A stretch of DNA of 64,000 bases from Gadus chalcogrammus (Eukaryota > Chordata > Actinopteri > Gadiformes > Gadidae), in NCBI RefSeq assembly GCF_026213295.1, contig NC_079427.1, positions 32,305,200 through 32,369,199 of the forward strand, in the 5' to 3' direction. The translations under genes were made by a program, and so were the position numbers. The notes beneath the pieces are model-generated. The model was not told where the DNA came from. It saw only the letters and a program-made list of their open reading frames with translations, and did not search any database. Shown here piece after piece: positions 35,040 through 46,965 of this stretch (position 1 is the first letter of the stretch; each line of letters begins with the position of its first letter).

Positions 35040-36445
35040 AATGGACGCCTCTAGGCGGCCTAGGCCTCTCTGGGTGAGCCAGATGAAAATCACGGATTAG
35101 GGAGGGGTCGAGGATGAGACCCCGCGAAACCCAGCTCCTCTCCTCTGGCCCATAACCCTCCCAATCCACGAGGTACTGATACCCCCTGCCCCAACGACGA
35201 ATGTCCAGCAACCGCCGGACGGCATAAGCTGGGTGGTTGTCAAACGGGGAGGAGGGGGGGGAACGGCCGGGGGGGAGAGAGAGCTGAAGGAGACTGGCTT
35301 CAAACGAGAAACATGGAAGGTGGGGTGGACATGCATGGCTGGAGGCAGCTTGAGTGTGACAGCTGAGGGGTTGATGACGGAAACAATAGGGAAAGGGACA
35401 ACAAAACGAGGGGTTAACTTAGAGCCAGTTTGTAGAGGAAGATCCTTAGAGGACAACCACACAAGTTGACCCACCCAATAGGCAGGAGTGGGAGCCCGGT
35501 GGCGATCAGCAATCCGCCGGTTCTGCTCTGCGGAGCGCAGCAGAGCGGTGCGCACGCTCTCCCACACCCTGCGGCAACGGCGGAGATGGTGCTGGACGGA
35601 GGGGACGGAGATGTCATCCTCCGAGCAGGAAACAAGGTTGGCTGGTACCCCAGGGAACATTCAAACGGGGACATGCCAGTGGCTGCACATGACATGGAAT
35701 TGTGGGCATACTCGATCCAAGAGAGATGGTCGCTACACGCAGAGGCGTTGCACGCAGCCACACAACGCAGCGCAGTTCCGAGGTCCTGATTAGCTCTCTC
35801 AGCCTGTCCATTAGTCTGCAGCTGGTACCCTGATGACAGGCTGACAGAGGCCCCCAGCACTCGGCAGAAGGCCTTCCACACTTGGAAAATGAATTGGCGG
35901 CCAGGGTCAGAGACAAGGTCAGCGAGCAGCTGAGCAGTCTCGGTGGCAGTGGGGAGCTTAGGAAGGGCAATGAAGTGAACCGCCTTCGAAAATCTGTCCA
36001 CAACGGTGAGAATTACTGTGTGGCCCCTAGAGGGAGGAAGACCAGTCACAAAATCAAGGCTAAAGTGTGACCAGGGCCGACCTGGAACAGGAAGGGGGCG
36101 TAACAGACCAGCAGGAGGTTGATGGGAGGACTTGGCCCGAGCACAAACCGTGCAGGCAAGCACGAATGCCCAGGTGTCAGCGTCCATCGCTGGCCACCAA
36201 AAGTGCCTCTTCAGGAGGGACAGGGTGCGGCCCACGCCAGGGTGATAGGCAATGCGCGATGTGTGACCCCACACCAGAACTTGAGAGCGAACCGAACTGG
36301 GGACGAAGAGACGGTTAGGAGGGCCGTTGCCCGGATCTGATTCGGTGACTTGGGCCTCCCGGATGAGGGACTCTCTTCCTGCCTCAGCAGCAACCCTGAG
36401 GCAGGAAGGAGAGAGGATATTGTCAGGGGGGGCCGGTGTGTTCAC
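35040..36445 (-). pseudogene. chromovirus integrase and chromodomain, frameshifted
   Basis: The 36445-35414 frame holds the integrase zinc region (H, H, C, C around [18 protein letters not shown] and CTVCARAK), then the DDE core with [12 protein letters not shown] and NGQAERAN. About 10 residues are missing before the second acid. After a frame change near 35600 the 35660-35097 frame gives the C-terminal domain and the HVSRLKPV motif. A further frame shift gives a chromodomain with [20 protein letters not shown], ending near 35040. A chromodomain binds methylated histone tails and directs integration. Confidence 0.85.
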
Positions 36446-36559
36446 AGTGTTAAACTGACGAGAGAGGGCGTCAGGTTTGACGTTACGGGACCCGGGACGG
36501 TAGATGAGGAAGAAATCAAACTGCCCAAAAAACAGGGACCACCGGGCTTGGCGGGAATT

Positions 36560-37849
36560 TTAACGCTTAGCTGTGTGGATGCAAGACAAATTCTTGTGGT
36601 CGGTCCAAACCACGAACGGCAGTTCTGCCCCCTCGAGCCAGTGCCGCCATTCCTCCAACGCCAGTTTCACAGCCAGCAGCTCTCTGTTACCAACATCATA
36701 GTTACGCTCTGCAGGTACCAGCCGGCGAGAGAAAAAAGCGCAGGGGTGAATCTTCTCATCAGAAGCAGAGCGCTTGGACAGGACCGCCCCCACCCCCGTG
36801 TCAGACGCATCGACCTCCACGATGAACTGCCTGGAGGGGTCAGGTTGTATGAGAATGGGGGCAGACGAGAAACGCCTCTTAAGGCCAGAGAAGGCAGCCT
36901 CCGCCTCAGGCGTCCAGGCAAATGGGAGGGCAGGAGAGGTGAGACGGGTGAGGGGGGCTGCAACCCTGCTGTAATCACGGAAGAACCTCCGGTAAAAATG
37001 GGCAAACCCCAGGAACTGCTGCAGTTTCTTGCGGGAATCGGGAATGGGCCAGTCCGTCACTGCACTGATCTTCTTAGGTCCTCACTTGCCCGCTCTCAAT
37101 GAGGAACCCAAGGAAGGATACAGGCGACACTGAACTCACACTTCTCGGCCTTCACATATCATTTGTTCTCCAACAGCCTCTGAAGAACTTGCCTGACATG
37201 CTGGAAGTGTTTCTCCTGGTTGCGAGAAAAAATAAGGATGTCGTCTAAATAGACGACGGCTGAGAAAATCCCGGAGGACGTTGTTTACCAGGTTCTGGAA
37301 CACGGCAGGGGCATTAGTGAGGACGAAGGGCATGACAAGGTACTCAAAATGGCTGAGGGGGGTGTTAAAGGCAGTCTTCCACTCATCGCCTTTACGGATA
37401 CGCAACAGGTGGTAGGCATTGCATAGATCCAATTTAGAGAAGACTGTAGCCCCCTGCAGCGGCTCGAATGCGGAACTGATGAGGGACAAGGCATACTTGT
37501 TCTTAACTGTAATGTTATCGAGTCCCCTGAAATCAATACATGAGCGAAGAGACTTGTCCTTCTTAGAAACAAAAGAGAAACCTGCACCAACAGGAGAAGA
37601 GGAGGGTCTCATGAGGTCAGCCAAAAGAGAATCCTTAATATACTTCTCCATAGCCTCCCTCTCAGGGCGTGACAAGTTATACAGGCAACTACTGAGCAAG
37701 GGAGCACCAGGGGAGGAGATCAATGCCACAGTCATAGGGATGATAAGGAGGCAGGGTGAGCACACAACACTTACTAAACACCTTTCCCAGGTCATGATAG
37801 ATTGGGGGAACCAAGGAGAGGTTGGGGGGTTCCTGGGACAAGGGAACAC
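36560..37849 (-). pseudogene. chromovirus RT and RNase H, frameshifted
   Basis: RT motifs run from 37849: the [16 protein letters not shown] block, [15 protein letters not shown], and [19 protein letters not shown] frameshift comes immediately before the YxDD region near 37260, which is read in another frame. RT thumb and RNase H continue in the 37060-36560 frame with [13 protein letters not shown], the NREL motif and TDHKNL, ending in a stop near 36560 before the integrase. At least two frameshifts are needed to connect the domains. Confidence 0.85.
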
Positions 37850-38375
37850 CTCCCTCTGCTGGAGACAGGGCAGATTGTAAACAGGTGGAATGATAGAAGG
37901 TGCTCCAACTCAGCACCTTGCCAGAAGACCAGTCAAATTGGGGATTGTGCCGCTTGAGCCAGGGGTGACCTAGAACCAGAGGAGACAGGATGACATGAAA
38001 CTGAAGCATCTCGTAGTGATTACCAGAAACAATTAACTCAAGGAGCTTAGTACGGTGAGTAATAAGGGCCAGGTGGCGGCCATCTAAGGCGTTAGCATTG
38101 AAGGTAGAGGGTAATTGTTCCAAATGAATGCCAAACCGAGACGCGAAGCCGGCGTCGATGAAGTCCTCATCCGCTCCCGAATCCACAAGGGCCGATACTG
38201 GAAAGGGATGACCGAGGGACAGAAGAGTGGCATCCAGCAGTGACCGTGAAGAGTGAGGAACGGGGACGGAGGGGGCGTGGCTCAGCAGGGTCCTGAGTCT
38301 CACTGCTGAGCCCGGTCTTTTGGCAGTGACGGACAGGTGGAGATGAGATGCCCGGGCAGCGCACAGTACAGACAC
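37689..38375 (-). pseudogene. chromovirus aspartic protease
   Basis: The frame has the active site DSGADEDFID, then the second half of the retropepsin fold with LGHPWLKRHNPQFDW, and ends with the linker to RT. It overlaps the gag frame at its start. The frame is open for 228 residues, but it is joined to RT only through a frame change near 37720-37850. Confidence 0.8.
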
Positions 38376-39282
38376 ACTCCAGTCCTAATCCGATGAAGCT
38401 GCTCCGCTTGGGTGAGACGAGTGCGCCCCAGCTGCATTGGCTCCTCTTCAGTAACAGCACGCGTCACGGGGGCAGAGAGAGCAGCTCTTGGGAAGTGTGG
38501 AAAACAGGAAGCAGTGATTGCCCGGGGCACGGAACTGCCCGTCTTCTCCCTACGCCACTCACGTAGGCGATTATCCAGCCGGATGGAAAGGGAGATAATT
38601 TCGTCGAGAGTGTCAGTCTCCTCCCTAGTAGCCAGCTCATCCTTAATTGACTCACAGAGACCGGAAAGAAAAAAAAAAAGCCCACGCAGAGACTTGTCGT
38701 TCCAGCCCGACCTTGCTGCAAAGGTCCTGAACTCGACGGAGAACTTGGCTACACTGCAGGAGCCCTGACGTAAGGAAATAAGCCGCTTGGGAACGTCCCC
38801 TCCCTCTACTGGGTGATCAAAAACTTTCCTAATTTCTGCTACAAAAAGGTCAAAATTGTCATTAACTGGGGAATCACTTTCCCATAATGCTGAAGCCCAC
38901 GCTAATGCATTGCCCTTTAGTGACCCAATAACGTAAGCGATCCTAGCTCGTTCAGTGGGGTAGCGGAGGGGCTGCTGACTGAAAACTAAGGAACACTGGA
39001 TCAGAAAGGCTCTGCACGTACCCATGTCCCCAGCGTAGCGCTCCGGCGCAGGAATGAGAGGCTCACGAGCTCGTGGCAGGTGTGTCGAGAGAGTGGGGGC
39101 AGGCGGAGGTGCCGCAGGCAGTGGAGGCGCTGTGGTGTGGGGGGCCAGTAAGTCCAATTGTGCAACCATCTGTGTGACTCGGGTAGCAAGATTCTTAAAA
39201 GCTTCCATAGGGTCCCGGAGGGCTTTGCTGTGCCTTGGGCGGCGAGAGCTCCACGGATGCTGTCAATGTCCGCTGGGTCCAT
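38300..39282 (-). pseudogene. gag: chromovirus gag
   Basis: The natural start is probably MDPADIDSIRG at 39282, just inside the 5' LTR. The frame shifts after about 25 residues into the 39208-38300 frame of 302 residues. The latter has a proline-rich linker, the capsid block with RYAGDMGTCRAFLIQCSLVF, a basic region and a CCHC knuckle CLYCALPGHLISTC near 280-293. Capsid and nucleocapsid features are therefore both present. One frameshift separates the start from the body. Confidence 0.85.
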
Positions 39283-39298
39283 CTTGGCCAGATCGTTC

Positions 39299-39740
39299 TG
39301 TTAGGATAACAATGCTGAACCCAAGAGCAGACGGAGACGATGTTGAATTAATGAAAAAGGGTTTATTGAACGAGGCGGGGGAGCAGGTAGTGGATGTGGT
39401 AGCCGGGGGAAGAGCGAGGCAGGCGAGCTGGAGCAAGGGATCCGGATAACTGCAGGCAGAGGAAAACAGAGTTGGGTTGTTGTTAAAAACAACAAGAGAC
39501 GAGAGAGCGAGAGCGAGGTAACAAGAATTACTTGAGCCAGGCATGTATCATTACCACTGTAGTGCGTAGTACGACCTGGCACCAACAGCAGGGAATCCAA
39601 GGGTTTATGAAGGGGAGTTGATTGGAGATGAAGACCAGGTGAGCATGATTGCAGATGAGGGCCAGGTGTGAAGTGAGACAGACGGGAGGAGTGGCAGACC
39701 AAGGAGGAGGAAAACACAGCAGACTGCTGTGACCACAACA
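39299..39740 (-). repeat. 5' LTR of the chromovirus
   Basis: 442 bp, TGTTAGGAT...CCACAACA, next to the gag start on one side and the GATTG duplication on the other. Confidence 0.93.
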
Positions 39741-40042
39741 GATTGTGCTGCCGCATTTATTTATTTTTCAAGTGTGCCAATGATTATGCTGCCCCATGCC
39801 AGTGGTGGCACCCGTGCCTAGGGTGGCCGACCCCTGATCTAGACAAAGCTACAATCCTACGAACGTTGTGAGTGCAGTGAACGCGCGTAGGTAGCAGGAG
39901 AGGTAGGTTGGTCGGAGAGGAGAGGTTGGTCGGAGGAGGAGTTTCGGGAAACGCTCCAAAGGAATTCACGATGGTTCGCAAGATTCATCGTGAGAATGAT
40001 CGTACGAGCGAAGATCCATCGTTATCGGGAAACGAGGCCCAG

Positions 40043-40835
40043 GTCTAAAACCAAATTACGAGAAATGTAAATTTGTTAAGATCTATGGAAACATCTGCTC
40101 CATCCAGAATTTCAACCAGCTGACTGCATCCCTTCCCACAAATTGGAAGAAAAAAATCAAGGATGGTCTTCCAAATATAAAAAATATAAATTGGTTAAGA
40201 AATATTAAATTAAATAAAAGTACATTCAGCATTCTGGCTCTCCCATGCAGAGTACACACAAAATGGGAGGATCTATTAGATTGTCCAATTCCATGGAAAC
40301 ACGTCTTTAGACTAATATATAAAACATCACTTGACTCTTCCTCAAGTTACTTTCAAATTAATTCATGGCTTTTGCCAACAAAAAGAGCCATCTGACCTTT
40401 GTAGGTTTTGCGAACAGGAAAGTGAATCATCACCTCATCTCTTCTGGTACTGTCCCACAGTGGCAAGTTTCTGGATACAACTCCAGCAACTGTGTTCTAA
40501 CAACAATACAACCTTAAAACTGGATTTAATGAATGTACTATTGGGAGATCTTGAGGAAGAAAATACATTCATAAATAGTACAACAATTTTGTTGGGTAAA
40601 ATATTTAGGACCAAATCAGCAGAATTTTTACAGATAAAAAGATTTAAGTACTTTCTCACACAATTTTATAATAGAATCAAACATTGCAAATAAGAATCGA
40701 AAAAATTAAGAACTTTTGTCTCGGTGAGCTGCAGTCAGTTGGCAGTAAGTTATTGACGTGTTAACATAATCTGTTAGTTGTAATTATATAAATGTGTGTA
40801 AAGACAGAGGTTGCATTGAGATTAAAAAATAATAT
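40043..40835 (+). pseudogene. L1-like LINE ORF2 C-terminal part
   Basis: It continues the RT frame split at 32162. It contains the thumb region and the cysteine-rich C-terminal motif of L1-type ORF2 (CRFCEQESESSPHLFWYC, near 40395-40452), then a basic helical end with stop at 40691. A-rich sequence near 40825 may be the 3' end. A few stops and a frame change near 40330 show it is dead. Confidence 0.75.
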
Positions 40836-41098
40836 CGTATCGTTGATGACGACCTCTAGTGGCGTGGAGGTGAAATGCGTAAATCACACATGTTCGATTT
40901 GTAAACACACCGGGCGGCACTTGCCTGATTACGGCACGTGAGGTGAGTGAGCAGGGGTGAGGCAATAAAGGTCCGCGATTTCCGGCCGAGGCCATGAAGG
41001 GTTTGTGCATGGGAGGACACGAGAGCACGCATTGGTTTTCAACTGTCAAGTTATTTGGGTTATGTTCTCATTTGTGCTTGCCCAACTTGAAATGGCAC

Positions 41099-41249
41099 TG
41101 TTAGACAGAGGATGCAGGACAGCTCTAATCGTAATCCGAATCCGAATCCTAATCACGTTCCGGATCGATTGTTGTTCATGTTCAAAACAATTCATGTTCA
41201 ATAAAATCAAGGAAAAGGATTTGAGCTGTCCTGCTTCCTCTGTCTAACA
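41099..41249 (+). repeat. short LTR-like repeat before BEL gag
   Basis: The sequence starts TGTTAGACAGAGG and ends CCTCTGTCTAACA, perfectly complementary ends that extend inward (about 27 bases with one or two mismatches) and outward (GGCAC/GTGCC). It contains AATAAA near 41198. Position just 41 bases before the gag ATG fits an LTR plus primer site. At 151 bp it is unusually short, and no second copy is present. Confidence 0.55.
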
Positions 41250-41290
41250 GTGCCAGACAGGCCAACTTCCTCAGCAAAGGGGCAGACAGC

Positions 41291-42856
41291 ATGGTGGAAG
41301 CAGAGCTGAGGGAGGAGTTCGCCGAGCCCTCATACTGCCGGAAAATCATTCTTGAAGCGAATGATGATTACAAGACAGGGCTTTTGGCTGCGTCTCAAAA
41401 GTCAGAAGAGGAAGACGCGGTTCTCGAGGAGAAGGAGGAGCTAGACGTTGAGAGAACCGCTAACGAAGCAGAAGCAAGGTTTGGAGAGGTGAGAAGAATT
41501 GTCCAAACAAACCTGTGGTCCAGATATGGCCAATATGCTATCACAACTGCAATCATTGAATGAGAGAAGGCCTGCGGTCGGGCGGAGAAGTTACCTGTGA
41601 AGAGTACTCACCTGGATGCATATGAGATGCACCTGACTCTACTGGAGAAAAGGATCAATGAGGCTGCCAGAGTTATGTCAACCTGGGAGCGGTGGATCCC
41701 AAAGGCTGAAAGAGAGGAGCTAGATGGCAGGATGAAGGACCTGAAAGCTTTAAACGGCAACCTTGAACTGAGGAAGGCTGAGTTTGTCACTGCACGGAGG
41801 ATGTCGAAGGATGCGCTGGCTGCAGGAGCCTCAGGACCTGAAGCAGTGAGAGCACATCCCCCGCCAGCAAAACCAATTGTCAGAATAAAACCAACCACAC
41901 TGCCCAACTTCTCAGGCTGCAAAAGAGAATACCACAGATGGAACAAAGACTGGGAGAGCCTTCAAAAACAGGGAGAGCCATCTGGCTCAGCCGAGGTCAA
42001 GAAAATTCAACTCCTGGACAGCGTGGATGACAAGATTGGGAAGGATATCAGGCTGTCAACCTACAACACTGCAGAGGATATGTTCAGAGTCATGTATGGA
42101 AATAAATCAACCATTGCCATATAAATCCTGGAGGAGTTGGAACGAATACTCCCTGCAAGGGGAAGCCAGCCAAGGAGAGTCATCAACCTGATCCAAGCAG
42201 TGGAAAAATCCCTAGCAGACCTCACAGAGCTGGGAAACTCTGGAGCAATCAAGAACCCTCTCGTCATTAAATCCATTGAGAGCAAGTTACCCGACTTTGT
42301 AAAGAGAGACTGGCTAGCCTTTATGGTGAATTATAGCAATAATGTCACCACAGACAACCACTTTGACATGCTCCTGAAGTTCCTGAAGAATCAAGAAGAG
42401 ATCCTAGTGAGACTTGACCAGCTAAGGTTTGTGGAGAAGATGGAGTAACCAGAACGTGAGAAGAAACATGAAATGAAGTATGCTTCTACAAGAACCACAA
42501 AGAAAGGAGGGCTGGGAGATGTGTGTGTTGTCTGCGGTGATGGAAGGCACAGTGACAAAATTTTCTTCTATGGAAAGTTCAAAGGGCTGAAGCTACAAGA
42601 GAAGAATATTGTTGTAAAGAAGCTGGGATCATGCAGAAAATGTCTTGGATGTCATGAAGATGATGGTTACTGCAGAGACACTTTCCTATGCAGGAACAAA
42701 GACTGTAAGAGCGGAGACTTTAATTGCCCCAAAGGAGAATACAAGAGTGGAAACAAGGAGAGAAGTGGGAAAGACGGCAGAGGAAAGAGCAAACTGACAG
42801 CCGAACAGGAAGGTTTCTTGGCTGAGCTGTCCTCAGAGCAAGCAGAAAGACAATAA
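41291..42856 (+). pseudogene. gag: BEL/Pao gag with three in-frame stops
   Basis: One reading frame of 522 codons runs from ATGGTGGAAGC to a stop at 42854-42856 and is broken only by TGA (41561-41563), TAA (42122-42124) and TAA (42446-42448), with no indel. In order it holds an acidic N-terminus, a long coiled coil, a DUF1759-type capsid segment (LPNFSGCKREYHRWNKDW) and a cysteine/histidine region (CVVCGDGRHSDK, then CRKCLGCH and CRNKDCK) typical of BEL Gag zinc fingers. Pol is absent; sequence after 42860 is unrelated. Confidence 0.85.
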
Positions 42857-42859
42857 GTC

Positions 42860-43302
42860 AACTTAAATAGATATTGCTTTTTGACTCAACTCCATCTTCA
42901 GTCCATATCACTCGAAACCGTTAGGTGACATAACTTATCCTCGAGTCAATACTACATTAATTCAATAGTTGATTAAACTTAAATAGCATTATAAATAACA
43001 TAATTTTTTTTGTTGATGCAACTTCAAAGCTATTGAGTTGTACTTGCATTTATAAACTGATTGAATATAAACCGCAATCAAGATAACTTAAATGTATAAG
43101 TTGATTTAACTGATATACTAGTGAGTTGTACTTACATTTATTAACTGATTGAAAATTAAGCCCAATCAAGATTACTTAAATATATGAGTTGATTTAAATG
43201 ATATACTAGTTATTTGCACTTAACAATTGCATACCAAATTACATTTTAAAGTGGATTTGATTTCTTTATAACCTGTAAAAACATTGCTTGCTCACTACAT
43301 AT
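42860..43302. repeat. AT-rich non-coding stretch with tandem 90-bp duplication
   Basis: Two adjacent copies of about 90 bp (near 43033-43125 and 43126-43208) share GAGTTGTACTT and TGATATACTAGT. The wider region has many AAGTTGATTTAA-type motifs and looks like the subterminal part of a DNA transposon. No gene is seen. Confidence 0.6.
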
Positions 43303-43310
43303 ATCTGCAT

Positions 43311-44176
43311 TAGGGATGTGTCGGTCGCGACTGATTCGTTACAAAGAACGAATCCCGAACGTGAACGACAAGAACTGGTTCCCCAAAACAAGAAGAACTG
43401 GTTCTTTGATTCTTTTTTTTTAACATAAACCAAACATATGGTCACGTAAATAAAATATACAAACGAACAGAGCTCCGTCTCCCCGCGACTTATATTGATT
43501 GAGTCTACAACTTCCTCAAAGATTCAGCCAATGAGAGGTTGCAATGGTGTTGGAATGGCACCTGGGTAAACCAATGACAAGGCGGTACCGTCGAATATGC
43601 GCGCTTTCTCTCACTGACGTATCTTGGGTCATACCATTCGACTCATATATCCCCCTACATTTTTTCGAAAATAGACTTGACCTCCATCTGTTTATTGGAT
43701 AAACGCATTTCCCAATCCCAGGAGTCTTTGCTCCATTCTACGTCAATTTAAGAACAAACAAAGAAATTAAACTGCAGTTCGTATTTTTTTATTTATGACC
43801 ATGCAAGTTCTGTAATGCCTGAACAATGAAGAATTAAATGTAAAGTAAAATGTAAAGTAAAATAAAATTATAAATGTAAAACCATGAATGAAATATAGAG
43901 AGTAAGCAAGTGGTATAAATATTGGTGGGACGTTCGACATACTATATAGCAAGCATCTCCAAACGGCGGACTGCGGTCTTGACGGTCCTATCCGGACCCA
44001 CGACCAATTAAAAAAAAAAAAAATTATAAAAAAAAGTTTTTTTATTTTTAATTTTTTTTAAGATGTAATCTGACGTAACGAACGAATCAAAACGAACGAA
44101 TCAAATAAACGAATCGTTATAGTGAACTGAACTGAAAGAACTAGTTCCCGGAAAAGAATCATTTTGCCCATCCCTA
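43311..44176. mobile_element. hAT MITE, copy B, with perfect 8-bp duplication
   Basis: Starts TAGGGATGTG, ends GCCCATCCCTA, and ATCTGCAT lies on both sides (43303-43310, 44177-44184). It is the same family as 24778-25616 and in the same orientation. The interior near 43935-44065 is replaced by an unrelated, A/T-homopolymer-rich block. Confidence 0.9.
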
Positions 44177-44523
44177 ATCTGCATACATCACATTTCATAC
44201 TTGCTCACACCAGAGATTTTCACTGACCAACAGTTTTATTGTAAAAAATGTTTTGTAACAAAATGCAACAAAGAGGGAGAGATAGAATAGCCTTGTATAT
44301 ACCTTGGCTGAGCTTATGGGGAAATCAGGCGATGTCATACAGATCACATCCACGGAACTCACATTTATGAGCGAATATCCCACATAAACTGACACAGATT
44401 CAGGAACACACACGGTAACTAGCTCAACTTCACCTCTGAATCAAGTGAAAATCGAACAAAGTTTCAACTTCACACTTGAAGTTGATACGTTGTCACCCAC
44501 ACTGAATACAAATAGTTTAGAAA

Positions 44524-45477
<954 letters not shown>

Positions 45478-45657
45478 GTGCATGCTGTGGAGAGCGTGGT
45501 GAGTTTGACTGAGAGTTTGTGATTTACTCAAACTTTTTTTTCTTTTTCCTACTGTGTACTGTATGATTGTTTCGTAGTGTTTATATGGTTGTTGTTGTTG
45601 GTGTAGTTAGGTTGTTGGTGTAGTTAGGTGGAAGGGGGGCCGTGTTTCACTGCGGGG

Positions 45658-45762
45658 ATGGCGTCGTCGGAGACGTCTATCCGACATGTAGTGCGGGTTA
45701 AGCCCCATCCGTCTGTCCCGGTAGAGGCGGTTCTCCTGGCTGTGGGAGACAAGTACCCCTGA
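45658..45762 (+). pseudogene. Tx1 LINE ORF1 N-terminus (truncated)
   Basis: Thirty-four codons from ATG read MASSETSIRHVV and then PVEAVLLAVGDKY before a stop. That fits the start of ORF1 proteins of Tx1-type LINEs, where a VEEVLxAxG-like helix begins the first domain. The frame is cut off at the start of a 26-bp minisatellite. The assignment leans on position: just inside the TC boundary, same strand as the LINE. It could be chance. Confidence 0.45.
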
Positions 45763-45782
45763 CTGCAGCCCGCAGACGGAGC

Positions 45783-45904
45783 CCACATGGAGGGGGCGTG
45801 CACTCAGTCCACATGGAGGGGGCCGGCACTCCGCCCACATGGAGGGGGCGGGCACTCAGTCCACATGGAGGGGGCGGGCACTCAGTCCACATCGGGCGGG
45901 CACT
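45783..45904. repeat. 26-bp minisatellite
   Basis: Four to five copies of a unit with CCACATGGAGGGGGCGGGCA then CTCAGT. A single diverged copy of the same unit occurs inverted near 53918-53945, at the other edge of the inserted block. Confidence 0.9.
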
Positions 45905-46965
45905 CCAACCATATTGACGATTGAGCAGATTTCCGCTGCTCTTGTTAATGCAAGAGTAAACGGTAATACTATGTTAAGCTAGCGGGAGCCCATGCTGTTA
46001 ATTAAACTACACAAACAGATGGTACGGGTCGGGAGTATTGTGACGGTATCTTTCTTGCTGCGTACCATGGAACTATTATAAAGTTAAGCATAGCCTAAAC
46101 GACTTGCAAATACATTTTCTCTTGTTTATTTTTGTTCCACTCATGGACCTATTAAGGTTCCACTTAAGAGTTCACGTTACTACCGTTTGCCGTTGCTCAA
46201 TGTTTAAATCACAGTGCCTTGTTCGTGACCTGTCTCAAATTCACTAAGTGAAATAGTGCCGCCTAGTGATCTTTTTTTTTTTTTTACTCAGTATTAATAG
46301 CCCTACTATTGCCGTTTTCGCTTGCATTTTTGTATTTCTCTACTGATTGCTTTGACAATGCAACATTAAAAGTTACTAACAGCGACTTCACACAGAAGCT
46401 CTGGCTTAGGGCCGCCCTTTGGCCCCTGGGCATGTGCCCGGTGTGCCCGTGCGGTAATCCACCCTTGCCTGTAAACAATGCAACGTGTCCGAACTCCTGT
46501 ACCCGTCTGTCTGTGAGAGTTACAGGCCCAGTAAGAGCCAAAATAAGATTTGGGGAACTATGAAGACTGGGACCCAAAGGTATGACCTTAACAGATGTAA
46601 TGTGAGGAATAACGAAGTGACCACATCTAAGGGCAAAAAATGTACCTTAATAGACATAATGAAAAGCTACATGTGTGAAGCACATTAAGTTACACCAATC
46701 ACAGGAGCACTAACAACAGTCTTTTTATTCAACAAAACAATTAAAAAATAACTACAAAAAATAGATTGTAAACTATTAACATAAAAGATAAATCAATAAA
46801 GAGTAGAACAAACAAAGTCTCAACCGGGGGGGGGGGGGCAACACACTGACGCCTTCCTCAGTGAGGTGGACGCCACTCTTGCTTCACGCTCTGTCGCCCG
46901 ACATCGCTGCACCGCCGCCATAGCTGCCAAGCGCCGCCATTATGCTGCATCATCAGACTACATCA
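45905..46965. other. non-coding stretch within the inserted block
   Basis: No convincing gene. A segment near 46395-46470 (GGCCCCTGGGCATGTGCCCG) resembles the conserved end of some hAT elements. AT-rich sequence follows, and a G run lies at 46826-46838. Read on the minus strand, AATAAA near 46729 could serve as polyadenylation signal for the spliced gene. Confidence 0.5.

Larger units (their letters stand above)
34603..39740 (-). mobile_element. Ty3/gypsy chromovirus, both LTRs and GATTG duplication
   Basis: LTRs at 34603-35026 and 39299-39740 begin TGTTAGGAT and end CCACAACA. GATTG flanks both sides (34598-34602, 39741-39745). A purine-rich tract (minus strand TTGAGGGGAGGGTAT) abuts the 34603-35026 LTR, which sets that as the 3' LTR. 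Order on the minus strand is gag, PR, RT, RH, IN with a chromodomain. Frameshifts and short deletions in gag, RT and IN show it is dead. Confidence 0.95.
34045..39836. mobile_element. hAT transposon (non-autonomous) split by a gypsy element
   Basis: The left end is CAGGGTTCAGCAACC, the right end is the inverse of CAGGGGTCGGCCACC, and ATCTAGAC is on both sides (34037-34044, 39837-39844). Own sequence is 34045-34602 and 39741-39836, about 650 bp, AT-rich, without a transposase. The gypsy element at 34603-39740 is inserted in it. Confidence 0.9.
32166..40039. mobile_element. TIR DNA transposon with CAG duplication (Harbinger-like?), opened by two hATs
   Basis: The left end is GGCCCCGTTTCCCGA, the right end is the reverse complement of GGCCTCGTTTCCCGA, and CAG lies on both sides (32163-32165, 40040-40042). 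Its own sequence contains multiple GCATCGTTAG / CTCGTA-type subterminal motifs, repeated inside the left end. A 3-bp duplication suggests a PIF/Harbinger relative, but CAG is not the usual TWA, so the superfamily is open. No transposase is recognised in its own sequence. Confidence 0.75.

Noticed and set aside
45607..45892. Minus-strand frames with repeated MWAECRPPPCG-type units
   Set aside because: Translation of the 26-bp minisatellite on the wrong strand; no evidence of a gene.
46284..46577. 97-residue minus-strand frame
   Set aside because: It lies on a segment resembling a hAT end and has no domain or conserved start.
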